This document shows, in pieces, positions 51,284-59,239 of a stretch of 64,000 nucleotides of DNA. A program made the position numbers and the translations under genes. The stretch covers positions 14,885 through 78,884 of the forward strand of contig JAEYAL010000156.1 in NCBI GenBank assembly GCA_023404805.1. Reading direction: 5' to 3'. Origin of the DNA: Actinomycetes bacterium (GTDB taxonomy: Bacteria > Actinomycetota > Thermoleophilia > Solirubrobacterales > Solirubrobacteraceae). Positions within the stretch are counted from its first letter, which is position 1. Each line of letters opens with the position of its first letter. A model generated the notes under the pieces. That model was not told where the DNA came from. It did no database searches and worked only from the letters and a program-made list of their open reading frames with translations.

Positions 51284-53032
51284 TTACTTCCCGGACTTCT
51301 TCAGCCGCGAGATGTAGCGCTCGCCGGCCGGCACGAAGACCGACTTCTTCTTGACGTTGTCGAAGACTTCGACGAGGCCCTCGCGTACGGTGACGCGCGT
51401 GTTGGTGCAGTAGTCCTGGATGGTCCACTGGGTGCCGCGGACGACGGCGTCGGCGTAGCGGCCGGACGTGCGGTGCCCGCCGTCCGACTGCACGAAGATC
51501 TTCCGAGTCCGGCGCTTGCGCTTGACCTTCTTCTTCTTCTTGGCGGCGGCAGCTGAGGCGACCGGGCTGCCGCGCTTCCTGGCGAGCTTCGCCTTCCCGG
51601 CGACCTTGCTCGCAGCGGAGCCGGAGCCGGGGCCGCCTTCGAAGGCGCGGCACCCGTTCATGGGCGCCGTCAGGCGGAAGTTGGTCTCGATCGGGCCTTG
51701 CGGCTGTTCGATGGCGAACTGGCCGCTGGTCACGTGGGCCGTGCGAGCGGTCCCGTCGGGACGGCCCGTTTCGATCATGACCTGGCCCTTCTCGGTGTCG
51801 ACGCGGCTGCTGAGCTGCACGAGATCGGGCTCGCGGATTGCCTGCCCGGCCGGCTTGCCGGCGATAAACGCACGGCTGAAACCGGTGTCCGGCGAGAGCC
51901 GCAGCGAGCGACCCGGCACCGGGCCGGGGAGGACGCCGTCGGACGCGATGCCGCGGATGCGGCTGTTGCCGGTGTCGGCGACGACGAACCCGCCCGAGGC
52001 GTTCGGCACGATCGCGCGTGGCGCGTTGAATCGTCCGGCCGAGGCCGGGCCGTTGTCGCCGGCCAGCCCCTTGGAGCCGCCAGCGATGGTGAAGATCGTG
52101 CCGAGCGGCGTGACGCGGCGCAGGCGGTCGTTGCCGGTGTCGGCGATGACGAACCCGCCGAGCCGCAGCGGTGCCACGCCGGTCGGGGCGTTCAGAGCGG
52201 CGTCGGTGGCCGGGGCGGAATCGCCCGCGAAGGCCGAGGCAGAGCTGCCAGCCACGGTGGTGATCACGCCCTGCGGGTCGACGCGGCGGATGCGGTTGTT
52301 CCCGGTGTCGGCGATCAACAGGCCGCCATCGGCGGCGACCGCCACGCCCTGAGGACCGTTGAGCGAAGCACTGCGGGCCTGGCCGCCGTCGCCGGAGAAC
52401 CCGGACTGCGCGCTGCCCGCGACGGTCGAGATGATGCCGTTGGTCCCGATCCGGCGGATGCGGTCGTTACCGGTGTCGGCGATGTAGATCGCGCCGTCGG
52501 GGCCGACGGCCATGCCGGTCGGGGCGTTCATGCGGGCCGAGGTGGCGGCGCCGCCGTCGCCAGAGAAACCGCTGGTGTTGCGCGTGCCGCCGATCACGGT
52601 CACGGCGCCGTTGGGGGCGATCCGGCCGACGAAGTGGCCGGTGGTGTCGACCACGAGCGGCTGCCCCGCCAGGTCGTAGCCCACGCCGCCAGGGATACCC
52701 GAGAGGCCAGGCGGCGGCACCGCGACGGTGGGCGGCGGCGGGACGACGGCGATCGTCGTGATCACGCCGTTCGTCGCGACCTGCCGCACGCGCTGGTTGA
52801 GCGAGTCGGCGATCAGGATCCGGCCGTCGGCGGCGCGGGCCACGCCGCGGGCTCCGTTGATCTGCGCCTGCGCGGCCGGGCCGCCATCGCCGGCGTTGCC
52901 AGCCGTCGTGCCGGCGAGCGTGGTGATGGGGCCGTCAGCCGCCGTGGCAGCGGACGGTGCGGCCGCTACAGCGGCGAGCACGCCGAGGAGCAGAGCGCCG
53001 GTGGTGCGCGATCGAGCGGTACGGATGGGCAT
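51284..53032 (-). CDS. Secreted NHL-repeat beta-propeller with C-terminal FecR-like domain
   Basis: 582 residues. Signal peptide (MPIRTARSRTTGALLLGVLA, ends ATAA) then about six NHL repeats (about 35-370), each with the pattern GDGGxA, LNxPxGVAV, IADTGNNRIRRV, ITTVAG, which form a beta propeller. Residues about 375-580 contain a Lys/Arg-rich linker and a FecR-like beta domain (RGTQWTIQDYC... VREGLVEVFD... VPAGERYIS). Extracellular; a ligand-binding or sensing role is inferred. Divergent from the cyclase with a shared operator, making it a candidate member of the cAMP-CRP regulon. Confidence 0.85.
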   Translation of the reverse strand: MPIRTARSRTTGALLLGVLAAVAAAPSAATAADGPITTLAGTTAGNAGDGGPAAQAQINGARGVARAADGRILIADSLNQRVRQVATNGVITTIAVVPPPPTVAVPPPGLSGIPGGVGYDLAGQPLVVDTTGHFVGRIAPNGAVTVIGGTRNTSGFSGDGGAATSARMNAPTGMAVGPDGAIYIADTGNDRIRRIGTNGIISTVAGSAQSGFSGDGGQARSASLNGPQGVAVAADGGLLIADTGNNRIRRVDPQGVITTVAGSSASAFAGDSAPATDAALNAPTGVAPLRLGGFVIADTGNDRLRRVTPLGTIFTIAGGSKGLAGDNGPASAGRFNAPRAIVPNASGGFVVADTGNSRIRGIASDGVLPGPVPGRSLRLSPDTGFSRAFIAGKPAGQAIREPDLVQLSSRVDTEKGQVMIETGRPDGTARTAHVTSGQFAIEQPQGPIETNFRLTAPMNGCRAFEGGPGSGSAASKVAGKAKLARKRGSPVASAAAAKKKKKVKRKRRTRKIFVQSDGGHRTSGRYADAVVRGTQWTIQDYCTNTRVTVREGLVEVFDNVKKKSVFVPAGERYISRLKKSGK

Positions 53033-53085
53033 GGCTGCAACCTAGACACGCCCTCGGCTGAGAAGTATCGCCTGGGCGACACTTG

Positions 53086-53107
53086 TTCTGTCACCGGGGT
53101 GACAGAA
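53086..53107. promoter_or_regulatory. CRP-like operator, site C, between NHL gene and cyclase
   Basis: TTCTGTCA-N6-TGACAGAA; the palindrome in fact extends to 11-bp arms GTTCTGTCACC (53085-53095) and GGTGACAGAAC (53098-53108). Its centre (53096.5) is 41.5 bases before the cyclase ATG at 53138, and GATACT (minus strand, 53069-53064) makes a comparable -10 for the NHL gene on the other side. Confidence 0.75.
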
Positions 53108-53125
53108 CCCGCCGGGTCTCGCCCA

Positions 53126-53140
53126 TACACTCGGCCAATG
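53126..53140 (+). promoter_or_regulatory. Predicted leaderless promoter of the cyclase gene
   Basis: TACACT at 53126-53131 occupies -12 to -7 if transcription starts at the A of the ATG (53138). There is no Shine-Dalgarno. With this start the operator is centred at -41.5, the class II activator position of CRP. Confidence 0.55.
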
Positions 53141-55090
53141 CTGGGGGCTTCGCGCCAAAAGACGCCTGGATCGACACCCGGCGGCATGCTCTGGATCGTC
53201 GTTATGGCAGCGACGGCCGGTGCCCTCGCGGCGTTCTTCCTCGGAGCACTGCATGGCCTGAGCAATGAGGCTCACGACAGACTGGTCAAGGCACGCAACG
53301 GCGACAAACCGGCGCCGCAGTCAGTGGTCCTAATCGACGTCGACGCGGCAACGGTCGCGGCCGAGAACTCGAACCGCCTGCCATTGAACAGAAGCGTGTA
53401 CGCGCACGCGATCGACCGGCTGACCGAGCTCGAGCCCCGAGCGATCGTGCTGGACGTCCAGTTCACCGAAGCATCGGATGACCCGGAGGCCGACGAGGCG
53501 CTGCTCGTGGCGATCGAGGATACGCCGGTGCCGGTCATCCTCGGGACCGGTCAGGTTCTGAGCAACGGGGACACCTCGGTGTTCGGTGGCCGGCAGAACC
53601 TTGAACCGGCTGGCGCGGTCGCCGCTCACACCAGCTTCCCGCTCGACGATGACGGCCACATCCGGCGCATGGACCCCTACATCGCGGGCATACCGACCAT
53701 CGCCAATGCGGCGGCGCAGGCTGTCGGGGGCGCCGGTGTCCCGCACGACGGCACCTTGATCGACCCAGCGGTACCGGGGTCACGGTTGGACCGCATTTCG
53801 CTCAGCCAGTTCGCGGGCGACCGGCCGGTCGACCGAGCGAAGGTCAACGGGCGGATCGCGGTGTTCGGGGTCACTGTCACAAGCGAAAGCGGCGATGACC
53901 GGGTCGCGCTTGCCGGGTCCAGCGAACGCGTTTTCGGCGTCGAGGCCCAGGCCCAGGCCATTGACACGGCGCTGCGCGGCGAGCCGCTGCGTGACGCCAC
54001 CAAGGTGCTGCCATTCGTTCTGGCGCTACTGGTCGGGCTGATCGCCGCGCTCGGGGCCCGGCGCTCGCTGTGGCTGCAGCTCGGAGTCGCTGTGCTTTCG
54101 CTGCTGGCCCTCGTCGGCATCTCGATCGCGCTCGTCAAATCCGGTTGGCTCACCGACCCCGTCCCGGCCCTCGTCGCGCTGATCGTCGCCTCGCTAGGCG
54201 CGATGGCCGTCCGCGCCGAGGGCGAGCGCCGGCGCCGCGCCGCGGCGCGCGCGACCTTGGGCCGGTTTGTGCCGCCAGGCGTCGTCGACGACCTGCTCGA
54301 CAGCGACCGCGACGGCCTGATCGCGCCGCGCGGCCAGCAGGCGAGCGTGCTGTTCTGCGATCTGCGGGGCTACACGTCGCTCGTGGCGAGCCTGCGCGAC
54401 CCGCAGGCGCTGATCACGATCCTCGATACCTATCTGAGCGCCGTCACCGAGGTCGTGCAGCGCCACGGCGGCACCGTCGTGTCGTTCCAGGGCGACGGCG
54501 TGATGTCGGCGTTCGGCACGCCCGTCCCGACCGACGAGGCGCCCGCGCAGGCGATCGCGGTCGCCCGCGAGCTGCAGGAGCAGGCGCTGCCGTGGATCCG
54601 CGAGGAGCTGGCTTCCGTCGTCGAGGGCGCGGACGAGCTGCGGCTCGGCGTCGGCGTCGCGACCGGCCAGGTCTTCGCGGGCACGGTCGGGCCGCCGGAG
54701 CGCCGTGAGTACGCCGTCGTCGGGCCGACAACCAACCTGTCCGCCCGGCTGCAGGCGCTGACCAAGACCGAAGGCGTCGATGTGGTGCTCGACGGCGCCA
54801 CCGCGGAGGGCGTCGGAGCGGCGTCTGGCCCGCGCGCGCACACGGGGATCGCGCTGGGCGACCACGGCGGCCTGCGGCTCCTCGGACCGCGCGAGATCCG
54901 CGGCCTCTCAGCGCCCGTCGACGTGTGGACGCTTGCCCGCGCCACGGACGCGGCCGCCCGTTCCGCTCACGAATCGGGAGGCGCGTCGGCGGCCTCCGGT
55001 ACCCAGCGCATCGCGCCGTCCGCTGCGCGGCAGAGCGCGACCGCGCTGCCTGCCGCCGAGCAGGAGCCGCGCGCGCCCGCAGACGCGTAG
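53138..55090 (+). CDS. Membrane-bound class III nucleotidyl cyclase with CHASE2 sensor
   Basis: 650 residues. One N-terminal helix (about 17-40), an extracytoplasmic CHASE2 domain (about 45-285; VVLIDVDAATVA, AIVLDVQFTEASDD), three helices (about 288-365), then a cyclase domain (about 385-590). Metal-binding Asp408 (LFCDLRGYTS) and Asp453 (FQGDGVMSAFG) and the transition-state Asn533 and Arg537 (TNLSARL) are present. The Lys and Asp/Thr that select adenine in classical adenylate cyclases are Ser449 and Ala526, so the nucleotide made is probably cAMP by context but not by sequence alone. A Pro/Ala-rich tail follows. It ends 10 bases before hisS. Confidence 0.88.
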   Translation: MLGASRQKTPGSTPGGMLWIVVMAATAGALAAFFLGALHGLSNEAHDRLVKARNGDKPAPQSVVLIDVDAATVAAENSNRLPLNRSVYAHAIDRLTELEPRAIVLDVQFTEASDDPEADEALLVAIEDTPVPVILGTGQVLSNGDTSVFGGRQNLEPAGAVAAHTSFPLDDDGHIRRMDPYIAGIPTIANAAAQAVGGAGVPHDGTLIDPAVPGSRLDRISLSQFAGDRPVDRAKVNGRIAVFGVTVTSESGDDRVALAGSSERVFGVEAQAQAIDTALRGEPLRDATKVLPFVLALLVGLIAALGARRSLWLQLGVAVLSLLALVGISIALVKSGWLTDPVPALVALIVASLGAMAVRAEGERRRRAAARATLGRFVPPGVVDDLLDSDRDGLIAPRGQQASVLFCDLRGYTSLVASLRDPQALITILDTYLSAVTEVVQRHGGTVVSFQGDGVMSAFGTPVPTDEAPAQAIAVARELQEQALPWIREELASVVEGADELRLGVGVATGQVFAGTVGPPERREYAVVGPTTNLSARLQALTKTEGVDVVLDGATAEGVGAASGPRAHTGIALGDHGGLRLLGPREIRGLSAPVDVWTLARATDAAARSAHESGGASAASGTQRIAPSAARQSATALPAAEQEPRAPADA

Positions 55091-55100
55091 GCTCCGCCAG

Positions 55101-56411
55101 GTGGCACAGGGACTGAGCACGCCTCGCGGAACCGCGGACGTGCTGCCGGACGAGGCAGCGCGGCGCGACGGACTCCTGGACCAGGCACGGCATCTGCTCG
55201 AGTCGGCCGGCTACCGCCACATCGAGACGCCGATCTTCGAGAGCACCGACCTCTTCAAGCGGGGCGTCGGCGGGTCGACCGACGTGGTCCGCAAGGAGAT
55301 GTACACCTTTGAGGACGCCGGCGAGCGGTCGTTGACGCTGCGTCCGGAAGGCACCGCGTCCGTGGCCCGCAGCTACATCCAGCACGGGATGCACAAGCTC
55401 CCGCAGCCCGTGAAGCTCTGGTACCACGGGCCGTTCTTCCGCTACGAGCGCGCACAGGCTGGCCGCCAGCGCCAGTTCGCCCAGATCGGCGCAGAGGTGC
55501 TCGGCAGCGACGACCCGGCCGTCGACGCCGAGCTGATCGTCCTCCTGCACAAGCTGATCGACATCGCCGGCGGCCGCGACGTCGTGCTGAAGCTCGGCAG
55601 CCTCGGCTCCCTCGAAGCCCGTGCCGACTACCGCCAGCGGCTCATCGACTTCCTGCGGTCGCGCGAGAGCGAAGTCTCCGACGACGTGAAAAGCCGGATC
55701 GACGAGAACCCGCTGCGCGCCTTCGACGCCAAAGACGAAGCGACCCAGGCGGTCATGCGCGATGCGCCGCTCATCCTCGACCACCTCTCCGGCGATGACG
55801 CCGAGCACTTCGCCCAGGTGCGCGCGCTGCTCGATGCGGTCGGCGTGCCGTACGAGATCGACAAGACCCTCGTGCGCGGCCTCGACTACTACACCCGCAC
55901 GGTGTTCGAGTTCAGCTCCGGCGCGCTCGGCGCGCAGAGCGGCGTCGGCGGCGGTGGCCGCTACGACGGCCTCGTCGAGCAGATCGGCGGTCCGCCGACG
56001 CCCGGCGCCGGTTGGGCGGCCGGTATCGAGCGGCTCCTCCTCGCCGGCGGGCCGGACGGCGGCGCCCGCCGGGTCGAGCGCGTCAACGCGTTCATCGCCG
56101 CAGCGCCAGAGCAGCGCGTCGAGGCGTTCGCGCTCGCGCGCAGCCTCGAAGGGCTCAACGTGCAGAGCGACCTGGCCGGCCGTTCGCTCAACGCCCAGCT
56201 CAAAGCCGCGGCCAAGCTCGATCCTCAACTGACGGTGATCGTCGGTGAGGATGAAGCGCGGATCCGCCGGCGCGGGCATGATGAGGAGGCCGTACCGCTT
56301 TCTGGCGCCGACGAGGCGATTCGCAAGACCCTCGCGTCGTTCGATCGGCCGTACCTCTACATCGACGACGCACCGGCGCCCAACCCCTCCGACCCCGAGT
56401 CCCACGCATGA
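55101..56411 (+). CDS. hisS: Histidine-tRNA ligase
   Basis: 436 residues from GTG at 55101. Class II aaRS motifs: PRGTADVLP and TPIFESTDLFKRGVG near the start, motif 2 WYHGPFFRYERAQAGRQRQF, histidine loop LVRGLDYYTRTVFEF, and motif 3 AGWAAGIERLLLA, followed by the anticodon-binding domain from about residue 330. Charges tRNA-His. TAGGCT lies seven bases before the start, so it may also be leaderless. It overlaps aspS by four bases (ATGA). Confidence 0.96.
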   Translation: MAQGLSTPRGTADVLPDEAARRDGLLDQARHLLESAGYRHIETPIFESTDLFKRGVGGSTDVVRKEMYTFEDAGERSLTLRPEGTASVARSYIQHGMHKLPQPVKLWYHGPFFRYERAQAGRQRQFAQIGAEVLGSDDPAVDAELIVLLHKLIDIAGGRDVVLKLGSLGSLEARADYRQRLIDFLRSRESEVSDDVKSRIDENPLRAFDAKDEATQAVMRDAPLILDHLSGDDAEHFAQVRALLDAVGVPYEIDKTLVRGLDYYTRTVFEFSSGALGAQSGVGGGGRYDGLVEQIGGPPTPGAGWAAGIERLLLAGGPDGGARRVERVNAFIAAAPEQRVEAFALARSLEGLNVQSDLAGRSLNAQLKAAAKLDPQLTVIVGEDEARIRRRGHDEEAVPLSGADEAIRKTLASFDRPYLYIDDAPAPNPSDPESHA

Positions 56412-58198
56412 CCACGCTTCCTGCTCCGCGCGCCAACGAATACCGCGACGCCTGGAACGGCGACCTGTCTGCGGCCGACGCCGGGTCGGTCAAGCGCGTT
56501 GCCGGGTGGGTGCACCGCCGCCGCGACCACGGCGGGCTGATCTTCATCGACCTGCGCGACCGCTCCGGCCTGCTGCAGCTCGTCATCGACCCCGACGCCG
56601 GCGCCGACATCTTCGCCGCCGCTGAGCGCCTGCGCTCCGAGCACGTGATCTCCGTCTCGGGCGAGATCAGCAAGCGCGGGGCGGAGCACGTCAACCCGAA
56701 CCTGCCGACGGGGGAGATCGAGCTGCGCGTCGCCTCGCTCGACGTGCTCGCCGAGGCCGACACGCCGCCGTTCCCGGTCGACGAGGAGACCAAGGTCTCC
56801 GAAGAGATCCGCTTGAAGCACCGGGCCGTCGACCTGCGCCGCCAGGGCCTGCGCGACGCCCTGATCCTGCGCTCCGCGATCACCGCGGCGATGAGGTCCG
56901 ACCTCACCGAGCAGGGCTTTCTGGAGGTCGAGACGCCGATCCTCACGCGCTCCACGCCGGAGGGCGCCCGCGACTTCCTGGTGCCGAGCCGCTTCCAGCC
57001 CGGCAGCTTCTACGCGCTGCCGCAGTCGCCGCAGCTGTTCAAGCAGCTCCTGATGGTCGGCGGCCTGGAGCGCTACTACCAGATCGCCCGCTGCTTCCGC
57101 GACGAAGACCTGCGCGCCGACCGCCAGCCCGAGTTCACCCAGCTCGACATCGAGATGAGCTTCGTCACCGAGGACGACGTCATCGCCGAGATGGAGCGCC
57201 TCATGACGAAGGTGTTCGAGGTCGGCGGTCTCGACGTGGCTCCGGCCCCGTGGCCGCGCATGTCGTACGACGAGTCGATGCTGAAGTACGGCAACGACCG
57301 CCCGGACCTGCGCTTCGGGCTCGAGATCCGCGATGTCTCCGACGCCCTCAAGGGCTCGGAGTTCAAGGTCTTCGAGTCGGTGATCGCCGGCGGCGGCGTC
57401 GTGCGCGCGATCAACGCCGGCCAGCGCGAGTTCCCGCGCAAGGAGCTCGACCACCTCAACGAGGTCGCGCAGCGCCACGGCGGCAAGGCCGTCGCCTGGG
57501 CGTTCGTGCAGGAGGACGGCACCTGGCGCTCGCCGATCGCGAAGTTCCTCGGCGAGGAGAAGACCACGGCCGCCAACGCCGTGCTGGAGGCGACGCCCGG
57601 CGACCTGCTCATCTTCGTCGGCGACCAGGCCAAGGTCGCCGCGCCCGTGCTCTCGGCGCTGCGTCTGCACCTGGCCAGCTACTTCGAGCTGATCCCCGAG
57701 GGGCAGCACTCGATCACGTGGATCGTCGACTTCCCGATGTTCGAGTACAACGACGACGAAGGCCGCTTCGACGCGCTGCACCACCCGTTCACCGCGCCGA
57801 CCGGCGACCTGAGCGACCCTGCCGGCCTGAAGTCCCGCGCCTACGACCTCGTGGTCGACGGCACGGAGCTGGGCGGCGGCTCGATCCGCATCAACGACCC
57901 GGCCGTGCAGTCGCGCGTCCTGGAGATCCTCGGCATCGACGCCGACGAGGCGCAGGACCGCTTTGGCTTCTTGCTCGACGCGCTGAAGTTCGGCGCCCCG
58001 CCGCACGGCGGTATCGCGTTCGGTATCGACCGGATCGTGGCCGTCGCCGCGGGCCGCGACTCGATCCGCGACGTGATCGCGTTCCCGAAGACCGCCACCG
58101 GCGGCGATCCGCTCACCGGCGCCCCCGACGAGGTCGACGGGCGGCAGCTCCGCGACCTGGGGATCCGCACCGCGGCCGCAGCGCCTGCCGCTGGATAA
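56408..58198 (+). CDS. aspS: Aspartate-tRNA ligase, probably non-discriminating
   Basis: 596 residues, bacterial-type AspRS with OB-fold anticodon domain (GWVHRRRDHGGLIFIDLRDRSG in outline, about 33-54), catalytic core and GAD insertion. Motif 2 is FRDEDLRADRQPEFTQ and motif 3 GIAFGIDRIVAVAAG. The anticodon-binding domain has His41 in RRRDHGG; the equivalent His is present in non-discriminating AspRS such as that of Pseudomonas aeruginosa, whereas discriminating enzymes have Leu. It may thus also load Asp onto tRNA-Asn for amidation by GatCAB. Confidence 0.95.
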   Translation: MTTLPAPRANEYRDAWNGDLSAADAGSVKRVAGWVHRRRDHGGLIFIDLRDRSGLLQLVIDPDAGADIFAAAERLRSEHVISVSGEISKRGAEHVNPNLPTGEIELRVASLDVLAEADTPPFPVDEETKVSEEIRLKHRAVDLRRQGLRDALILRSAITAAMRSDLTEQGFLEVETPILTRSTPEGARDFLVPSRFQPGSFYALPQSPQLFKQLLMVGGLERYYQIARCFRDEDLRADRQPEFTQLDIEMSFVTEDDVIAEMERLMTKVFEVGGLDVAPAPWPRMSYDESMLKYGNDRPDLRFGLEIRDVSDALKGSEFKVFESVIAGGGVVRAINAGQREFPRKELDHLNEVAQRHGGKAVAWAFVQEDGTWRSPIAKFLGEEKTTAANAVLEATPGDLLIFVGDQAKVAAPVLSALRLHLASYFELIPEGQHSITWIVDFPMFEYNDDEGRFDALHHPFTAPTGDLSDPAGLKSRAYDLVVDGTELGGGSIRINDPAVQSRVLEILGIDADEAQDRFGFLLDALKFGAPPHGGIAFGIDRIVAVAAGRDSIRDVIAFPKTATGGDPLTGAPDEVDGRQLRDLGIRTAAAAPAAG

Positions 58199-58226
58199 CG
58201 CCCTTTCCAGGGGAAACTCCGGCTCG

Positions 58227-58252
58227 GTCCCCGCCTACGCCGAGGCGGGGAC
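58227..58252. terminator. Hairpin downstream of aspS
   Basis: GTCCCCGCCT (58227-58236) and AGGCGGGGAC (58243-58252) form a perfect 10-bp stem around a 6-base loop, 29 bases after the aspS stop. No U-run; attenuation or termination is likely but unproven. Confidence 0.55.
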
Positions 58253-58411
58253 GCGCAGGGCGGCTGCTGGAACGTGAGGCCCAGCTGGGATCACGATGCA
58301 CGCCGCGCACTGTCATTCATTCGGGGGACAGGCCATCCTGGGGTGGTCCATGCGGCGTGTTGCCGTCCGGATCTACTCAGGTTCTCCCGGCGGCGGCCGA
58401 GATAGTGAGGG

Positions 58412-59170
58412 ATGAACCAGGTATCTCGTCCCATGCAGATCGCGCTCGGCGCGGTTTTGGTGTTCGCCGTGCTTTGGTTCGTGGCGCTTCGCCCGAAGGA
58501 GGAGGCCATCGAACCGGTGGCTGCCACTCCTGCCACGCCCGCGCAGACCCCCAAGGCCGACGCCGGCGGCGCACAGGCGGAGACCGCGCTTGGCAAGACC
58601 GTCGAGTCAGCCAAGAACGCGGGCGCCAGCGCCGACGCCGCCGTGAAGGCGCGCGACAACATGACCGGCGAAGAGGCCGACACCTCCACCGCAGCCCAGC
58701 CGTCCGCTCCCGCGGCGCAGGCTCCCGCTGCCACCCAGCAGACCGGCGCTGCCGTCGTGAAGTCCGGCAGCCCCGTCGCCGGCAAGAAGGCGGCGAACAA
58801 GGCCAAGGTCAGCGCCGCGCAGAAGGACGCCGATGACGTGATCCGCGCCATCAAGCGCGACCTTAAGGCCCGCCGCGCCGTCGTCGTCCTCGTCTACTCG
58901 CCGAAGGGCAAGGAAGACAAGGTCCTCAAGGACCGGATCAAGAACGACATCGCGCGCCGCCGCGGCAAGGTCAAGACGTACTACATCAACGTCAGCGACG
59001 TTGGCCGCTACGACGGGCTCCTCGCGGGCCTCTCGCTCGGCCAGACGCCGTCGACGATCGTGATCGCGCCCAGCAACGAGGCCAAGGTCCTCGGCGGCAT
59101 CACGAGCACCGAGCGCATCGACCGGCTTACGAGCTCGGCGCTGCAGCTCAAGGCCGCTGCCGCCAAGTAG
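58412..59170 (+). CDS. Membrane-anchored protein with cysteine-free thioredoxin-like domain
   Basis: 252 residues: a short N-terminus, one membrane helix (about 8-26), a long Ala/Pro/Thr-rich low-complexity linker (about 30-145), then a folded domain (about 148-240). The latter (RAVVVLVYSPKGKEDK, then a beta-alpha-beta pattern with TPSTIVI reminiscent of a cis-Pro loop) resembles a thioredoxin fold, but the protein has no Cys, so it cannot be a redox enzyme. No family assigned. GATAGT lies five bases before the ATG. Confidence 0.7.
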   Translation: MNQVSRPMQIALGAVLVFAVLWFVALRPKEEAIEPVAATPATPAQTPKADAGGAQAETALGKTVESAKNAGASADAAVKARDNMTGEEADTSTAAQPSAPAAQAPAATQQTGAAVVKSGSPVAGKKAANKAKVSAAQKDADDVIRAIKRDLKARRAVVVLVYSPKGKEDKVLKDRIKNDIARRRGKVKTYYINVSDVGRYDGLLAGLSLGQTPSTIVIAPSNEAKVLGGITSTERIDRLTSSALQLKAAAAK

Positions 59171-59224
59171 CTCCGGCTTCCGCGCCTCCGCCACCCAGAG
59201 GCGCGCGGAGTCGCGTCTGCCGCG

Positions 59225-59239
59225 TACCCTCTGGGTGTG
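59225..59239 (+). promoter_or_regulatory. Predicted leaderless promoter of the IscU/NifU-MnmA fusion gene
   Basis: TACCCT (59225-59230) lies exactly six bases before the GTG start at 59237, with no Shine-Dalgarno sequence. Confidence 0.5.

Noticed and set aside
58307..58338. CTGTC...GACAG pair upstream of 58412
   Set aside because: Spacing is 12 bases rather than 8, so it does not fit the operator.
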